Source: Membranipora membranacea (Eukaryota; Bryozoa; Gymnolaemata; Cheilostomatida; Membraniporidae). From it: a stretch of DNA of 64,000 bases. The position numbers and the translations under genes were made by a program. The DNA lies in NCBI GenBank assembly GCA_914767715.1, contig OU612073.1:12274001-12338000 (forward strand), written 5' to 3'. Shown here piece after piece: positions 37,701 through 50,432 of the stretch (position 1 is its first letter; each line of letters starts with the position of its first letter). The notes under the pieces were generated by a model. It was not told where the DNA came from. It was given only the letters and a program-made list of their open reading frames with translations, and searched no databases.

Positions 37701-38264
37701 GCGCGTTGTTAATTTTGAACATATATGTTAAGATTTCTATGTTAGTAATTGGAGATCTGAATATAAGGTTCAATTTAATTTGCCATATGTGTTTCAAAAA
37801 TGGATATCTCTTCTCTTCTTTTGTAAGTCATAAAAAAATCAAAGATATTTCATCATTTTACTCACAGCTTTTAAGAGCTTTTCCAGAAGCGCCCTCTGTT
37901 TCTCAGTCAAGGCCTCAAGTTCTGCAACTCGTTTCTCCATGCTTTCAGACTTTTCAGGTGCATTTTTTCCCAGTGCTACTCCACACCAAATCAAAACCAA
38001 CACCACAAAGCTACAAAATGTTATAATTTATGAACAGTTATGGAAACATTATGGAAATTTTAATTTGGCACTTTATTGTGTAAAAATGTCAGTGCATAGG
38101 GATCCGGAGTTACGCAAAAAAGTAAACAGAAAGCTATTTTGTGAACAAAAAAGGATACAAAAGGATAAATCTAAAAAAAGATGAATACATTCCACTAGAA
38201 AATAATAGGATAATGAACTATGCTCAGATAATATTCCTCACCTGTATCTCATAGTATTCTCCAT
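34765..38264 (-). CDS. Short-chain collagen (spongin/C4 type), copy 2
   Basis: Intact paralogue of copy 1 with the same eight exons and phases: 38264-38242, 38010-37866, 37136-37043, 36822-36793, 36291-36229, 36094-35906, 35447-35175, 34976-34765, about 342 residues. It starts MENTMRY. The signal segment, coiled coil, Gly-X-Y run and all C-terminal cysteines are kept. Amino-acid differences from copy 1 cluster in the C-terminal domain: YSNTGGG for FGNTGGG, YYGNAHP for YYSSNHP, STNYNGAH for SSAYHGAL. The intron between exons 4 and 5 carries an insertion of about 165 bp that unit 1 lacks. All splice sites look usable, so this copy is probably functional. Confidence 0.83.
36486..36663. mobile_element. 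Insertion of about 165 bp in collagen 2 intron, flanked by TGTACAAT
   Basis: The block is bracketed by TGTACAAT at 36486-36493 and 36656-36663. Unit 3 has the same block (52131-52310, with the right repeat mutated); unit 1 has only a compact TGTACAATGTACAA. It has no coding capacity; it may be a short retroelement tail or a small non-autonomous element. Confidence 0.6.
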
Positions 38265-41200
38265 CGTCTTCAGTCAGTCCTGTTGACTGTTAGTTCGGAC
38301 AATTGTGTTCTGGTGATAGGGAGAGCCACTTTTATACCTTGAGCTTTGTGACCCAAGCCCAAGGTTTTGAAAAATTATTTATCAGTTATACAGTTGCACA
38401 AACCTGACTTTTTTGGACCTCAGGCTACCTATTTTGGCAAGGCCTTGATCATTGGCATTGGGCTTGAGCAGCCTCCTGTCAAGGTCAAGTCAGAGCGGCA
38501 GTATCCTTGTTATATCAAGGACACTGCTGCTCTGACCTTGCTTTGACACGAGGCTGATTGTTGGTAATGAAGATAGTGTAGTGGTTATTCAACAAGACAC
38601 CAAACACAATTATTGTGGGTAAGCTTCTGTTTGGTTGATGCCAGCGTAAAAAGTGATTTTGCAAATGGAGTTTAATCTTCAGGGCTTAATAACATAGGGT
38701 CATCAGTATAAACTTGTGCTCACACCTAGTATGATGCACACAATATGGGTTTATTGATTTGCTGAATTTTGTTTTCTTTGTTTTCTTTGTGCACCAATTC
38801 AAGATAATTTCAATTGTACTGACATATTTTTATGTGTAGAGAACCTAGAGAACCATGAGATAAATGAGCATTGTGCGCCATTATATCTGGGTCAAATATT
38901 GAAAGCAAGACTAAATTGTATATCATTTTTTTTATTTTTTACAAACAATATGATCTTAAAACCATGCCTCAACAATCTTATGATGTAAACATAATCAGAT
39001 GAGCCTAATAAATAGTAGTCTTTCTTATTTGGGCCGTAATTGACATATTTTCAGACTTAATGCTATCTCACCCTTTCCACTATTTTTTTTCAGTACTAAA
39101 ATTTCTAGTGGAGGTTCCTTATTATCGCAATTATTGATCGACTTAAACTACTGCTGCCACTCATGCAAATTTGTGCTCATTGAATTCTGCATAGCTCCAA
39201 GATAATTAATTGAGACTTAAATCTCATAATTGTCACCTAATGGACAAATTACTTGCACAAACTGATCTCCAAAATCAGGGCATGAAATCTACGCACCAGC
39301 TTATGACTGTACAGTGTGCACTAGTAAGACGGTAACTACGTCACCAGATGCTGTAGATAATTAATTTCATACCCTCATTTTGACGAGCAGTTTGTGCGAA
39401 TTATTTGCTCATTAGGTGACAATTCCGATACTGCAGCCTCATTTTATTAGTTTTGAGCTACACAGAATTCTATAAGCACACATTTGGCTGTGTGGCAGGT
39501 CAAGGTCAAGGTCATGTGTCGCCTAGGATATTAACTTGAGAACTACTGGTCCAGATTTCTGGATTTTTATTATTATGAACTTTATCAACCACCGATCAAT
39601 GTATGAAGCAAATAAGACCATGTGAAAACAATAAAAAAATGAAATTTCATTCTAATTGTATAGCTGTTCCTAGTTTAGCAATTTTCAAATCCTCTTTATT
39701 TTAATTTCATATAATTGTGATTGCAATATAAAAATTAAAGCCACAGGTGCCCATGCAAATGAATAGGAGCTGTCAATAATTACGAGCACCTGACTCAGAC
39801 GCCTCCCAACCATTTATTCATATCAAACCAGCATAAAGACAGCATATAGAGGTTCCAGAAAAATTAATTTGTGATGATAAATCATAGAAGCAATCCTTGA
39901 CATGCATTTTAAGTACTAGAGAAGGAAAGTTCTATAACAACAGACAGGAATTAATATGCCAGCTTGTGAACTGTTGCATAATACATTAAACATGACTTGA
40001 TTTCAGAGATTTATATTACTACGCTAAATCTAGTACAGAAACATTGCAGGCAAAAATTCATGAATGGTTAGATTTTCCACTGAATATATGAGGTATTTAT
40101 TTCAATTCAACAAGTAGACCTGCTGAATCAAAACTTGGGATTACATAAAGGATATGTTGGTAGGTAATTCCCATGCCATTGATCACTCAACATATATTTT
40201 ACTCGAAGTTAGCTGGGCAAAATGAATATTGGGTTATCAGCCTGACTCGTGAAGACTGTGTGATAGGCATTCTTATTATACCCCTTCTCCAACACGAAAG
40301 TTTTATTAGGTGCACAACAAATGCTTATTGCCCTCACCAAGAGCTTAGAGGATGCCCCTAGCAGAAAATACTTCAGTCTAAATACTGTTTTCAGATAATT
40401 TTACTTCTCGTTTTTTCAAGACCAAGTACATTTTGGTCAAAATTTTGACCAATTTAGGAGTAAGATAATTCAAAATTGCAAGCTGGCGCATCATTTATTT
40501 TTAATCAATACTGGTCAGCACTGGGTAAGTGAGGGCAATAAGGTTATCACATTTGTCCACCTTAGCCAACAGTTGACACAGTTCACTTTTTATGGCACTG
40601 TCAACACTAATGGTTTAGCTGTCGTATGTGAATTTGAATGTCATTTTTTTAAGGCAAATGACACATTGAACTATATATTGTTGTTTTGGCTGCATGATAT
40701 AGGGGTATTTTTTATGTACTAAATGCAATTATTGCTCCACAAATTAGTAATAGTCAACAGTAACTATAAGTTTTGATATGTTGCTGAAATTCAGTGTCGC
40801 GCAATGACGTTACGTCATGGCGTAACATTGTCAAATTTTTGGTGTAAACTTCTTTGATCATGTAGATTGAGAAACCCCGAAAAAAATTTCTGGTGAGGCA
40901 TGGCCTAACTCCTTCTGGAGCATCTGCTTTCATGAAGTTATAAGAGCCATTAGCACATAAGTCAATTGAACGAGTATGGTCAGGTATAAGAGAGTATGGA
41001 GAGCTATGAGTATATCATATAAAAAGCTTTTTGTGGAGTTGAAAGTTTAATTAAACTCTAAAATAAAAAAGGTATATATAATGTAGCAATATTTCATGAT
41101 GAAATCATCTTTTTTGCAGTGCTCTGTTAGAATAATAAAAATAAGTAAAGGCTCGCTCAATGTAATGTTTTCAGGGTTAAATCAAACTTATGTGACTTAT

Positions 41201-43236
41201 GAACTTATAGGTACACATCATCAGGAAGTCTGCAAGGACAGCTGAGGCCAAAAATAACCCAAGTTGAAGGACAAAACACGATGAACAAAAGATTTGATCG
41301 GCAAGGTAACCTTCATAAATTATTATTGTGCCCATCAGTGGAGGAAGTGCTTTCTTTTGTTTTGGCTTGACAACATTTTCAAGGATCTCTCTGATGTCCT
41401 TTTCTTGACGCCTATCAGATATTCGGCAACAGACAAATTCAGTAATAACTTTAATACTTACATCGCTTCCTGTCTTTTTATTTATGGTTTGAAACTGGTA
41501 GGTTATTGTTATTGGCCTTGAATTTTCAGATTTCTTCACCCGATGTTCCAATCCGATCATACAACAGTGTTCAATGTGAAACTTATACCACAACCTGACT
41601 TACATTTACCGAATAGTTTTGAAGTGAAAGGGATGCACACAGCTAAAATTTTGATGTCAGTAACCTTTTAACATTCCAGTTCTATGATCATTTTAAAATT
41701 TGAATCAAAGAACTGCTGTTATTGGATATAAGCAAGAAGCATTGTAAATTCAACATGCTCTGCTGAAGTTTTCTGTCGACAATCTTCCAGCTCAGATCAT
41801 GGCTTTGGGGAGTTAAATATAACTAGAGCTAAATTAATCTAGTCTGACAGTGACTTTTGATATTTTAAGCAATGGCGAAATTGAAAACTTTCCCCCTGTA
41901 AATACTTCACTTCCCTAGGTTATGATAATAAATATGAAAGAGAATTTGTGAGAATTTATTTTGCTGCTAAAATTTGTAACAGGTGATACAGATCATTATG
42001 AAGCATGCATTACAAGTTGATAAAAAAATACCTTCATAAAAAGAAATTGGCAACAGCAAATTGCGACAGAAATGAATCACATAAGATTTTTCGAGACCAG
42101 ATATTTACTGAACAGGCTGTTTTCTGTTACATTTGGACTGATCTGTTCAACTAGGTGGCAAATGAAATGGGAAGGTTCTTTGGACTGGGATAATCTGAAC
42201 TTGTATGAGCTAACTGTTATTTTCATTTCTGTATGCTGAGTGTCTAGGAGGATTACATTAGTACTATTGTCCTTCATTAAGATGCTCACAAAGCACATGG
42301 ACACAAGGACATAAAGAATAACAGGCCTTGAACTAAAAGTGAACAAATATAATTCAATGAATGCATAACCTTGATTGCTATAGAAAACATGAGTAGTGTA
42401 AGAAAAGCAAGGTCTAGTTCTATTGCATTGTCCGCAAGTTATCACGTAAACATCTTGCAGCTTAAAAGTCTATTATCTTAGATAATTTGCTATGCATTGC
42501 TAGATTATGATGTTTTGTATACGTTGATGATGCATAAATCAGAGTACCACAAACTCGAATAAATGCCTACCAATAGTTCGACTGGCAATTCTTTGCCCTT
42601 GGGGAGTTCTCATTACCTAAAACATTCTCATTTCAATAACTAGTTTTGAGCATCGATTGATGTCTAACAACCCACTTTGTACAGATATCACTACCGGGTA
42701 CAATGAAGCTGAAACAGTAATCCTGAATATAGAATTGAAACTAGGAGCGACATTATCAAAGGTGCAATATGCATAGTGAGCGGGGAGTTGAATTGTTTTG
42801 GCTAAAATAATTGGATTCAAATATTTAACATTAAGACTGAGTATACCCAATCCATACTGCCCCTCTCTTATCAAGTACTTTTTTCTTATGTCGTACTTCA
42901 ACAATATTGTCACTTCCTTGTCTCCTTATATATTTTACAGAATATTGTATAACATCACACCTAGCTATATAAACCATTTGCTTTACAAAAATGAAAATTC
43001 CCTAACATTTCTTAACAACTAAGGTTGTCCCCTCTTTATCGCTTTATGACACATAAATATGTATGAAATGCTCAAACTTCAGATCATGGTGCCCTGAAGT
43101 GGGGGAAATCTTTGAAAATATGATAATTGGGATTTTTTTCCCAGAAAGTATCACGATCCCAAAAGTGCTACTGTAGCTTCAATAGACGTGGGTTATGACA
43201 CTTGTACAGATGTATGATAGCGAGATCAGGAGTCAT
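38265..43236. other. Non-coding flank of unit 2
   Basis: It matches 24244-30227 of unit 1. It holds the hairpin at 38469-38556, the palindromic element near 39230-39423 and the AGGTCA triplet at 39497-39514. It lacks the composite TIR insertion (empty site near 41778) and a block of about 270 bp near 41950. Confidence 0.6.
38469..38556 (+). ncRNA. 88-nt hairpin upstream of collagen gene 2
   Basis: Paralogue of the hairpin at 24448-24535, same length. The few substitutions include one in the loop side (ttatat) and one in the lower 3' arm (ccttg for cctgg); overall folding is preserved. It is the same distance from the collagen start codon as in unit 1. Confidence 0.4.
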
Positions 43237-43538
43237 AAGTGGTCTGATGGTTAAGGGTACGGGCTTGTGATCTTTGAGGTCCAGGTTCAATTCCTGGCGC
43301 CGGCTGTCATTTCTGATTTGGTACTGGCACACTATTCATCCTAGCAATTTCCTTGATGAACGGGACTAAAAATACCGGAGGTCCACTGTGTATTTGGACA
43401 CCCCACTCAGAGTAAAAGGAACCCCCACTGCCTCTTCGATATAAGGAGTAGGCAGGTTTCCAAGACCCGGCGGGCGTGGGTATAGGGTGCGGCATGTGTA
43501 CTATTGGTCCCAGTTCCTGTACTCAAGAGAGGATAACA
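43237..43538 (+). mobile_element. tRNA-derived SINE-like element at the end of unit 2
   Basis: The same element as at 30228-30532, with B box GGTTCAATTCC at 43284-43294. Here the T-arm stem (CCAGG/CCTGG) pairs perfectly, whereas the unit 1 copy has one mismatch. The unit ends at the same ggataaca base. Confidence 0.6.
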
Positions 43539-44036
43539 CTCTCTGCTTCAATGATGATGATGGTATCTGGTTGATATCTAACTACAAGACCATCTGAGAC
43601 CACGAGGAGGAAAATAACAATAATGAACAATAGATATATGAAGAAGTGTTACCTTGATCAAGTGTGAAATTGCAAACGAGTTAAGGAAGCAACGGCTCTC
43701 ATGTTAAGAAAGTTCTATTCCTTACTCCGCCTATAAGAAACGCTATAATTTAGTCCTTAGTAAGGTGCGTGCTGTCAACACACGTTTCTGTCATACATGA
43801 TCTATTAATAAGTTGGAGTTTCCTTTGAAGATTTGGATGAACAACATCATCCATATTCATATTATAATCTGACAATTTCTCTGCTCTAATTCATGAGTGT
43901 GCAACAATGTGTTAAACAACAAGCACCTCAAAATATCATTTCCGATGTAGGCTCAGAACAAATGGTCGGTCTATAAATTTTACAGCCTCCCTAGTGTCTC
44001 TCACCTCAACTTCAGATATAGTGCAACTCTCATGTC
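43539..44036. other. Unique spacer between units 2 and 3
   Basis: About 500 bp not found elsewhere in the window. No exon, repeat or RNA was recognised. It separates the SINE end of unit 2 from the unit 3 sequence, which starts in PRIM1 intron 3. Confidence 0.5.
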
Positions 44037-44277
44037 TGTTTTATTCATTTACTACAGATTGAATTACTTCAGCATCATATCGATGATTTCAATTGCATGT
44101 AATCAAGACGATGGGCATGTTGATGGTTCTGTCCTGAACTGTCAAACAGTTGTGTTTGATTTGCTTTCTACGTTGTTTCCTTAAAATAAGCTGCGATGAG
44201 ACTGAAATCTTGACTTCCAAGCAGCACCGTTGCCATCTCTTATTCAATTTGTGTGAGTTCTATCATCATTTTTACAG

Positions 44278-47200
44278 AAAAAGAAAGTAACTCTCAAGTA
44301 TAACAATATCCACTCGTCAATACGTAAATCACTGGTTATCATAGCCAAGTATTTTGATGACTATGTGGTTAACAAACAAGACCTGCTCAGTACGGAGGAA
44401 AGATGGGAGACAGTGAAAGGTATCAATAATTTTCTACAGCATGACTTTTAATATATTTGAAATTATGATCGTTGCCTTTACCAATGAACTCCCTCTCCTG
44501 GGAGAGTGAGTTCATTGCCTTTACAGACTTTGTATGAGAGCTTCAATTTTGCCATTTAAATAAAACTTACCACCAGCCGGAAAATTCACCTAGCACTTTA
44601 GAATTGATATTTCCGAAAGATTCCATGACAAGTCACTTATGTACTTAAAATAAATCAGATTTTTTATCAAGTACTGATTTTACCACTGGCAATTAATAAG
44701 CTGTAGAGTAGTAGGCAGCTAATAATCCAAGGAGTTGGCTACTCTTAGCATAACCAGGGGAGTAACTAAGTAGCTAACATGGACTCCATCTTCTTACATC
44801 ATATAAACTCTCATCCAAGCTAGCTAACATTAAGTCACCGTTCAACTGGCAAAACTAAACTTATATAAGACGGTCAAAAAAGACCTAATTTATAGGAAAA
44901 AACTCTGGCTAGTATTTACTTGTCTGGAGTAGTGGGTCTGTACAAAGAGACCTCTTACTAGAGTTACTTCCTTCTCATGCATCTTCATCATAATCTAGCT
45001 GAATTCAACACTTATGCTATTCCACTATTACACGGCTGTTTGAGGTTGATATGCTCTCTTTTGTTTAGGTCTTATAACAGATGAGTTGGTTCTGAAAAAT
45101 ATAGATGAGGTTGGAGATTTAGGAGATACGACGAAGCTAAGATGGGAGTGTCTCAAGGCTATATTCTTAAGGAGAATGGATGAGCAGGGGTCTACAGCTA
45201 CTAGTGCTCCTCTCAACTTACTACCTCATAATGTGAGTGTTTGATCAGTGAGCAGATTGATTGATTGATTGATTTGTATTCTATCACTAACTGTAAAAGT
45301 TGTGAGAATAAGGTTGCTGGTAGACGTACTCTGCTAAAAAATAATGAAGTTGCCTTCATGCAAAAATAGTATTATTAAAAATTAGTTAAAAAGTTGTAAT
45401 ATTAATATAAATGCACGTGTGTCTCAAAAAGCAGTCTTTGCCCAAGGCAGTGCGGTATTTAGGGTGTCTAAGCCGACCTGAGGGGCATCATTTGAGGTAG
45501 TTATGGATAAAGTGTTCGTCATCAGTGAATATCTGCATTACACGATTTTTTAAATGAGTGTTAACTAGAGTGTCGAGATCATAATTAAGTTGTAATCCGA
45601 GCGAACAACATTTTGGATGTGGGCTTCAAATCTAAGCTTCTGGTCAATCTCAACACCAAGATATTTAGTAGTCTCACAGAAAGAAATAACTGATCCATTA
45701 AGTAAGAGGCTAGGGCTGACAGGTCTTTCACGTTTAGTTGAAAATAAGTCCAGATCTGAGCATTGATTAGCTATTCTATTTACTTCAGAAAAATAACCAT
45801 CTAAATCAGAGGAATTACCTATGAGTCCAATTAAACAAGTATCATCCGCATATTTTAAGACATGAAAGTTCTGACATCTAGATCTAATTCCATCAGTATA
45901 CAAATGAAAACAATAGAGGGCTTAGTACAGATCCTTGTGGGGTGCCAGTGTTGGTAATGAGTGTATCTGAGAGTAAGTTATTATTAATAGATATTGTTTG
46001 TTCTCTGCGATTACTGAGAAAGCTTATAATCCATTTTGTAATGTTTGAGTCGAGGTGTTGCAGTGATGGGATTAAATATTCTACTCTAATTGTATTGAAG
46101 GCTGATGAAAAATCGAGGAAGAGAAAGCGAGCGTAGTTTGTCTGGGCTTTATCAATGAAGTTGGTTATGGATGTTGTGAGGCACATAACTGCGTCTTGAG
46201 TTGATCGATTATTTCTGTATGCAAATTGGTATGGGTCCATTGGTGTGTGTTGTGTTACATAATATTTGATGAGTCTTTCCAGGATCTTCACATAAGCAGC
46301 TAGTACGAGCTATTGGTTCGGTAATCTTTCAGCTGAGTAAGTTTGTTAACTTTTGGTATAGGTTTAATAATAGCTGTTTTCCAGAGTGTTGGTGTCATAT
46401 GGTTTTTGATAGAGCATGTGAATAGTTTGGTAATGACTGGTGCTAGTTGGTAGGCACAAAGTTTCAAGACTTTAGGTATGACTCCATCTGGCCCTTTGCG
46501 AGGATTTAGAGATTTCAGTTGCTTTAAGACTGTGTCGTCGTTAATTTCAAAAACAGCTGCTTGCACTTTTGTTGAATCTACAATTGTTGGCTAATGTCTG
46601 GTTTTTCAAAACGGCAGAAGAAGTTGTTGAGCTCATTTGGTTTGAAGTCTTTGCTTGTAGAAGGGGTTGTGTCGTTTGTAGGTAATCCGCTGAGTTTTTT
46701 AATATCGTTCCACGCTCTGGCAGGTTCGTTTACTAGGTGCTGCTGTATTTTGGCAGAATATTCTTGTTTGGATTTTTTTATTGCTGTGCTAACATTTCTT
46801 TTCAGTTTATGATATAGTTTTTTATTTCCAATTTGAAAAATAAAAAACTATATCTGAGATGAGACTACTGTTGTCGTTGTGGGCAGACCGACGGTGTTTG
46901 AAAATGTTTGATTCATTTATAGTGACACCAAGTAGTCAGATATCTAATAGCAAATATCTCATAACGCCAACTGTTTTATTGATACCCCAAGGTATTTCAT
47001 CAGTTGAATGCAAATAAATCTGTAATCTGTAATCAACCTCCTTGGGCAGATCTCATTTTCAAAGCAAGAGCCAATCAGTGAACAATGGAAAGACCCCAAT
47101 CTTATATCTAGGAATGCAATATTTCATCAATATTACAATATCTGATCATGTTTTAGATGAAGGAATGATCAGTGAACGATTGAGAGTCCCCACCCCCCTC

Positions 47201-48094
47201 CCCTCTTATAAAAGAATGCTATATTTCATCAACATTCGATTCTGTTTAAGATGAAGGAGATAATGTTACAGTATATGTATCCTCGTCTAGATGTGAACGT
47301 CAGTAAAGGTGTTAACCATCTACTAAAATCTCCCCTGTGTGTACATCTTAAGACTGGCAGGGTGTGTGTACCTATAGATGTCTCACAAGTCGACACATTC
47401 AATCCATTCAAGGTACGTTGATGATGTATATAAATCAAATTCTAATACCACTAACTGATCATAAGCAATGAAAAATAAAGTGAATCAACTAAGAAAACCA
47501 TTGAGAGTTGTAAAAATGTGACGTGAAAGCTTGTCGATATTGTTGTTGGCATAAACATAAAAAATACTAAGTATTTATATTAACATTAGTCTATTAGATT
47601 GTAAATTTGATTTTGTATAACATACTATATATAGGCTTGCAATGTGGACTCAGATGGAGCGTGGTTCTTACAATGTTATAAGTTCATAGGTTTTTTTATG
47701 GAATATCTCCATATCCATGTGTATTACGAATCTCAGTTATAGAATAGTGTTGTAGAATTGTCTTCTCTTTCAAAATGGGAAGACAAATCAAAAATGTATA
47801 TATTTAATTCAGATTCAAGCAGTTTCACCAATGAGAAGTTAATGGTGTTTATTGTTTTTTGTACTTCAGGCGCCCACATTACATGACCTAACCTAGGAAT
47901 TTGCTGCGTGGAAGGGTGGAGGTCACCTACACAGCTACAAGAAGACTAGTCTGAAACCTTATATAGAGACATTCGAGAAGTTTCTTGAAAATCTCAATCA
48001 AGGAAGCACTATTCTCGTTTCAAAGGAGGTAAAAACTGAGACAGGTTCAACAAATCACAGTGATCAACTCAAGATGGCAGTTGAAGCGATTTGA
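44278..48094 (+). pseudogene. PRIM1 pseudogene, exons 4-7 (unit 3)
   Basis: Exons 44278-44419, 45069-45232, 47251-47412 and 47870-48094 match PRIM1 exons 4-7 with conserved splice sites. Exons 1-3, which hold the catalytic Asp motif and zinc ligands, are missing. Exon 7 has a nonsense codon (TAG at 47894-47896, eight codons in, after PTLHDLT). Missense changes include HLKTG for HPKTG in exon 6 and TSAP for YPAP in exon 5. It is not able to make a primase. Confidence 0.9.
45238..46840 (-). mobile_element. Decayed LINE copy in unit 3 (PRIM1 intron 5)
   Basis: The duplicate of the LINE at 15685-17290, with the same 5' truncation and (AATC)n-like tail. It has a deletion of about 30 bp near 45748, which happens to join two frames that are out of register in unit 1 (SDLD fused to [13 protein letters not shown]), and lacks one PGP repeat in the RT. 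Other stops remain, so it is inactive. Confidence 0.8.
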
Positions 48095-50432
48095 TGTGTT
48101 ATTTTGGACAAATAATAGCGGCATGTGGATATTAGTTTTTGATGATTTGATTCTCTTCAAAGTACAATAGCTGGTTTTAGCGTTGTTTTATCACCAACTT
48201 CCCTCACCCAAAGTATTTGACGCTTCTCCTAGCTATCCCGGCAGAGTTTGAGAGCTTAAACTATACTTGTATTTGAAAAATTACTTGTACTGTTTGCTTT
48301 TATTTTAATTTTATCATCTCATCAAAATTCCTGAAAAATTAAGACTATCCCTTTCAATTTGCGGGAATTTCATCAGTTACGCTTCAGCAGTTTAAGGTCA
48401 GGAGCAGGCTTAAAAATTATCATATTTCTGGCAATTTTTCACATTACCACAATAACAGGTTTTTTCTGTTGCCAAGCTGCATACCGATGTGAGCAATGAA
48501 CTTAAATTCAGTTCATTAATTTATTTCCATTAGTTCAATGATGTGAGTTCAAAATATACTTCCAAATGATGTTTTTTTATGCTTAGCTTTATTGTGTAAA
48601 GGAAAGCAAATACATGACTTAAAACTTCAAATCATTCTTGGGATGTTAGTTACTGTGATAAAATAAGTGAGTGGTATCTGAAGTCATCAGAGATTGAGAC
48701 ATTTCATTGATATTGCGATGGTAAGTCATGACTAAGGGGACTAGATTGACTCGAATTGAAATGAATTATATGCCGAGCTTACAAGGTGTTTCAAAGTCTT
48801 TGTAGATGGGGGACAGGGGTAATTGAGAAAAAATTTTCATAAGATATATCTAAGATCACAGGGTGTTTATCAAGATGAGTAACAGTTTAAACAAGCTCTT
48901 AATATCAGAGATATGATGCGGAGAATTACAGCCCATGTTTGCATGTTTGTCCGTCAGAGATTTTTTTCTGCCTGCTCATCAATAAGACCAAGACCATCCT
49001 TCTAAATTATAATCAGTCCAATCTGACAAAATAAACTGTTCTTTCGACCATTCTAATCAAGCAAAGACCGTCTGACAATCAGTGTTCTGACTACTAATCA
49101 GTATTTCAACTGTCACACTAAAACTCTAATTTCAATCTGGTAACACCATCCAGCACAGACTGTTTGTAAAAATATGCTGAAGACATTGACCATCAGACAT
49201 GCACTGAGGAATAGATTCCTTCTGTGATGTTGTGATGAAATGTGGCTAAAATACTGAAGTAAAAAAAACACGGGGCTCTATCAATTCAACTAATGAGAGG
49301 ATATTTTTAATAGAAACACAATAAAAGAGTGCTCAAAATTCAACTTTCACTATGTGTTTTATCCTGTGAACTTGACTTGGCTGCTAAATTTAAATCAAAG
49401 AATACGATCATCTGGTAGGTTATTATGCCCTGTGGGTAGAGATGCTACATATGAAGGTATTGCTCACCGCACTTAAGTTTTTACGGATGTTGTGACCTCT
49501 GTTTTAATTCAGAACGAGCAGACAGAGATAAAATGCTACCGAATTTAAGACCTTGAATGATTTAAATCGGAGAGAACCTACTCTTTCAAGCAACAGGTTG
49601 CAGACTTTAGCCCCTGACTAATTTTATAGATATTTGATACCGAGTATTAATGTCCTTTCTCTGATAGAACTTGGTGCCCTGCAGGACCGCCACCCATCCC
49701 GGAACACGGCAGACTAGGTGAGAAAGGTGAGGTGAGAATTAATGTCCTTTCTCATCCTTAGTGTTGGAACCCAAAGCTCTGGGGAATATACCTTGTCATA
49801 TTTTAAAAAGATCAAGGTCAGACAAATCAATTCAGTTGAGATAGTTCAATCTGTCTATTTATGTTACATGCAACAGGGTTGCCATCAAATCTTGCAAGGC
49901 TGATAGGGTGCTGTAAAGTTTAATTGAAGTAATATTGTTTGAAAAACACAGAGTTAATTTTTTTGTATCAAAGAAAACAGTTCACAATAGTATAATTAGG
50001 AATAGATTGCAGATAATATATTTTGTCAGTTCAGTGGTCAGTGTCAATGTACTTGTCCGGTGTGAAGGAGAATCATCATCATGTGACCTGAAAAATAATG
50101 ATTGAAAATATCAACACAACATGGATTTAGTTTGTGCTACATGTGTGGTGCAGTGTGTTCCAAAATTATTATTTACGAGTTAAGTTTATCATTGAGCCAG
50201 TTCATAACAATTATAAGGACTAGGGGTGGAACGGTTAGGTCAAATTGGTACATTAAAGAAGAGATTGAGACTATGGAGAGGTGATGGTATCAAGACTTAA
50301 ACCCAAATTTCCTATTATTTCAGCTCAGCATTAACGAGTTTGGATTAAAAATACAGACTTTACTATTACACCTCACATGAACTATTGAGTTTTGTAGAAT
50401 ACTGTTTATCTTGCGCTACATTACCTCTGTCA
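48095..50432. other. Intergenic stretch between the PRIM1 pseudogene and collagen copy 3
   Basis: It matches 18574-20826. It contains a 77-bp insertion at 49661-49737 with a 15-bp target duplication; otherwise no feature. Confidence 0.6.
49661..49737 (+). mobile_element. 77-bp insertion with a 15-bp direct repeat (unit 3 only)
   Basis: ATTAATGTCCTTTCT flanks the insert at 49646-49660 and 49738-49752; units 1 and 2 have it once. The inserted bases are GC-richer than their surroundings. They can be read as GRLGEKGE followed by a GTGAGA donor, reminiscent of a collagen exon end, but the Gly spacing is not regular throughout. Confidence 0.6.

Larger units (their letters stand above)
30533..43538. 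repeat. Tandem segmental duplication, unit 2
   Basis: It starts abruptly inside the LINE (the 5' part of the RT region) and contains PRIM1 exons 6-7, a full collagen gene and its flank up to the SINE-like element. Relative to unit 1 it lacks the composite TIR insertion and the exon 7 foldback, and it gains the TTAA element at 34207-34583. Confidence 0.85.

Noticed and set aside
50102-50284. Short plus-strand open frame near the collagen 3' ends, present in all three units (also 20496 and 34052)
   Set aside because: It is antisense to the collagen 3' flank and alters length with the TTAA element in unit 2; no evidence of coding.
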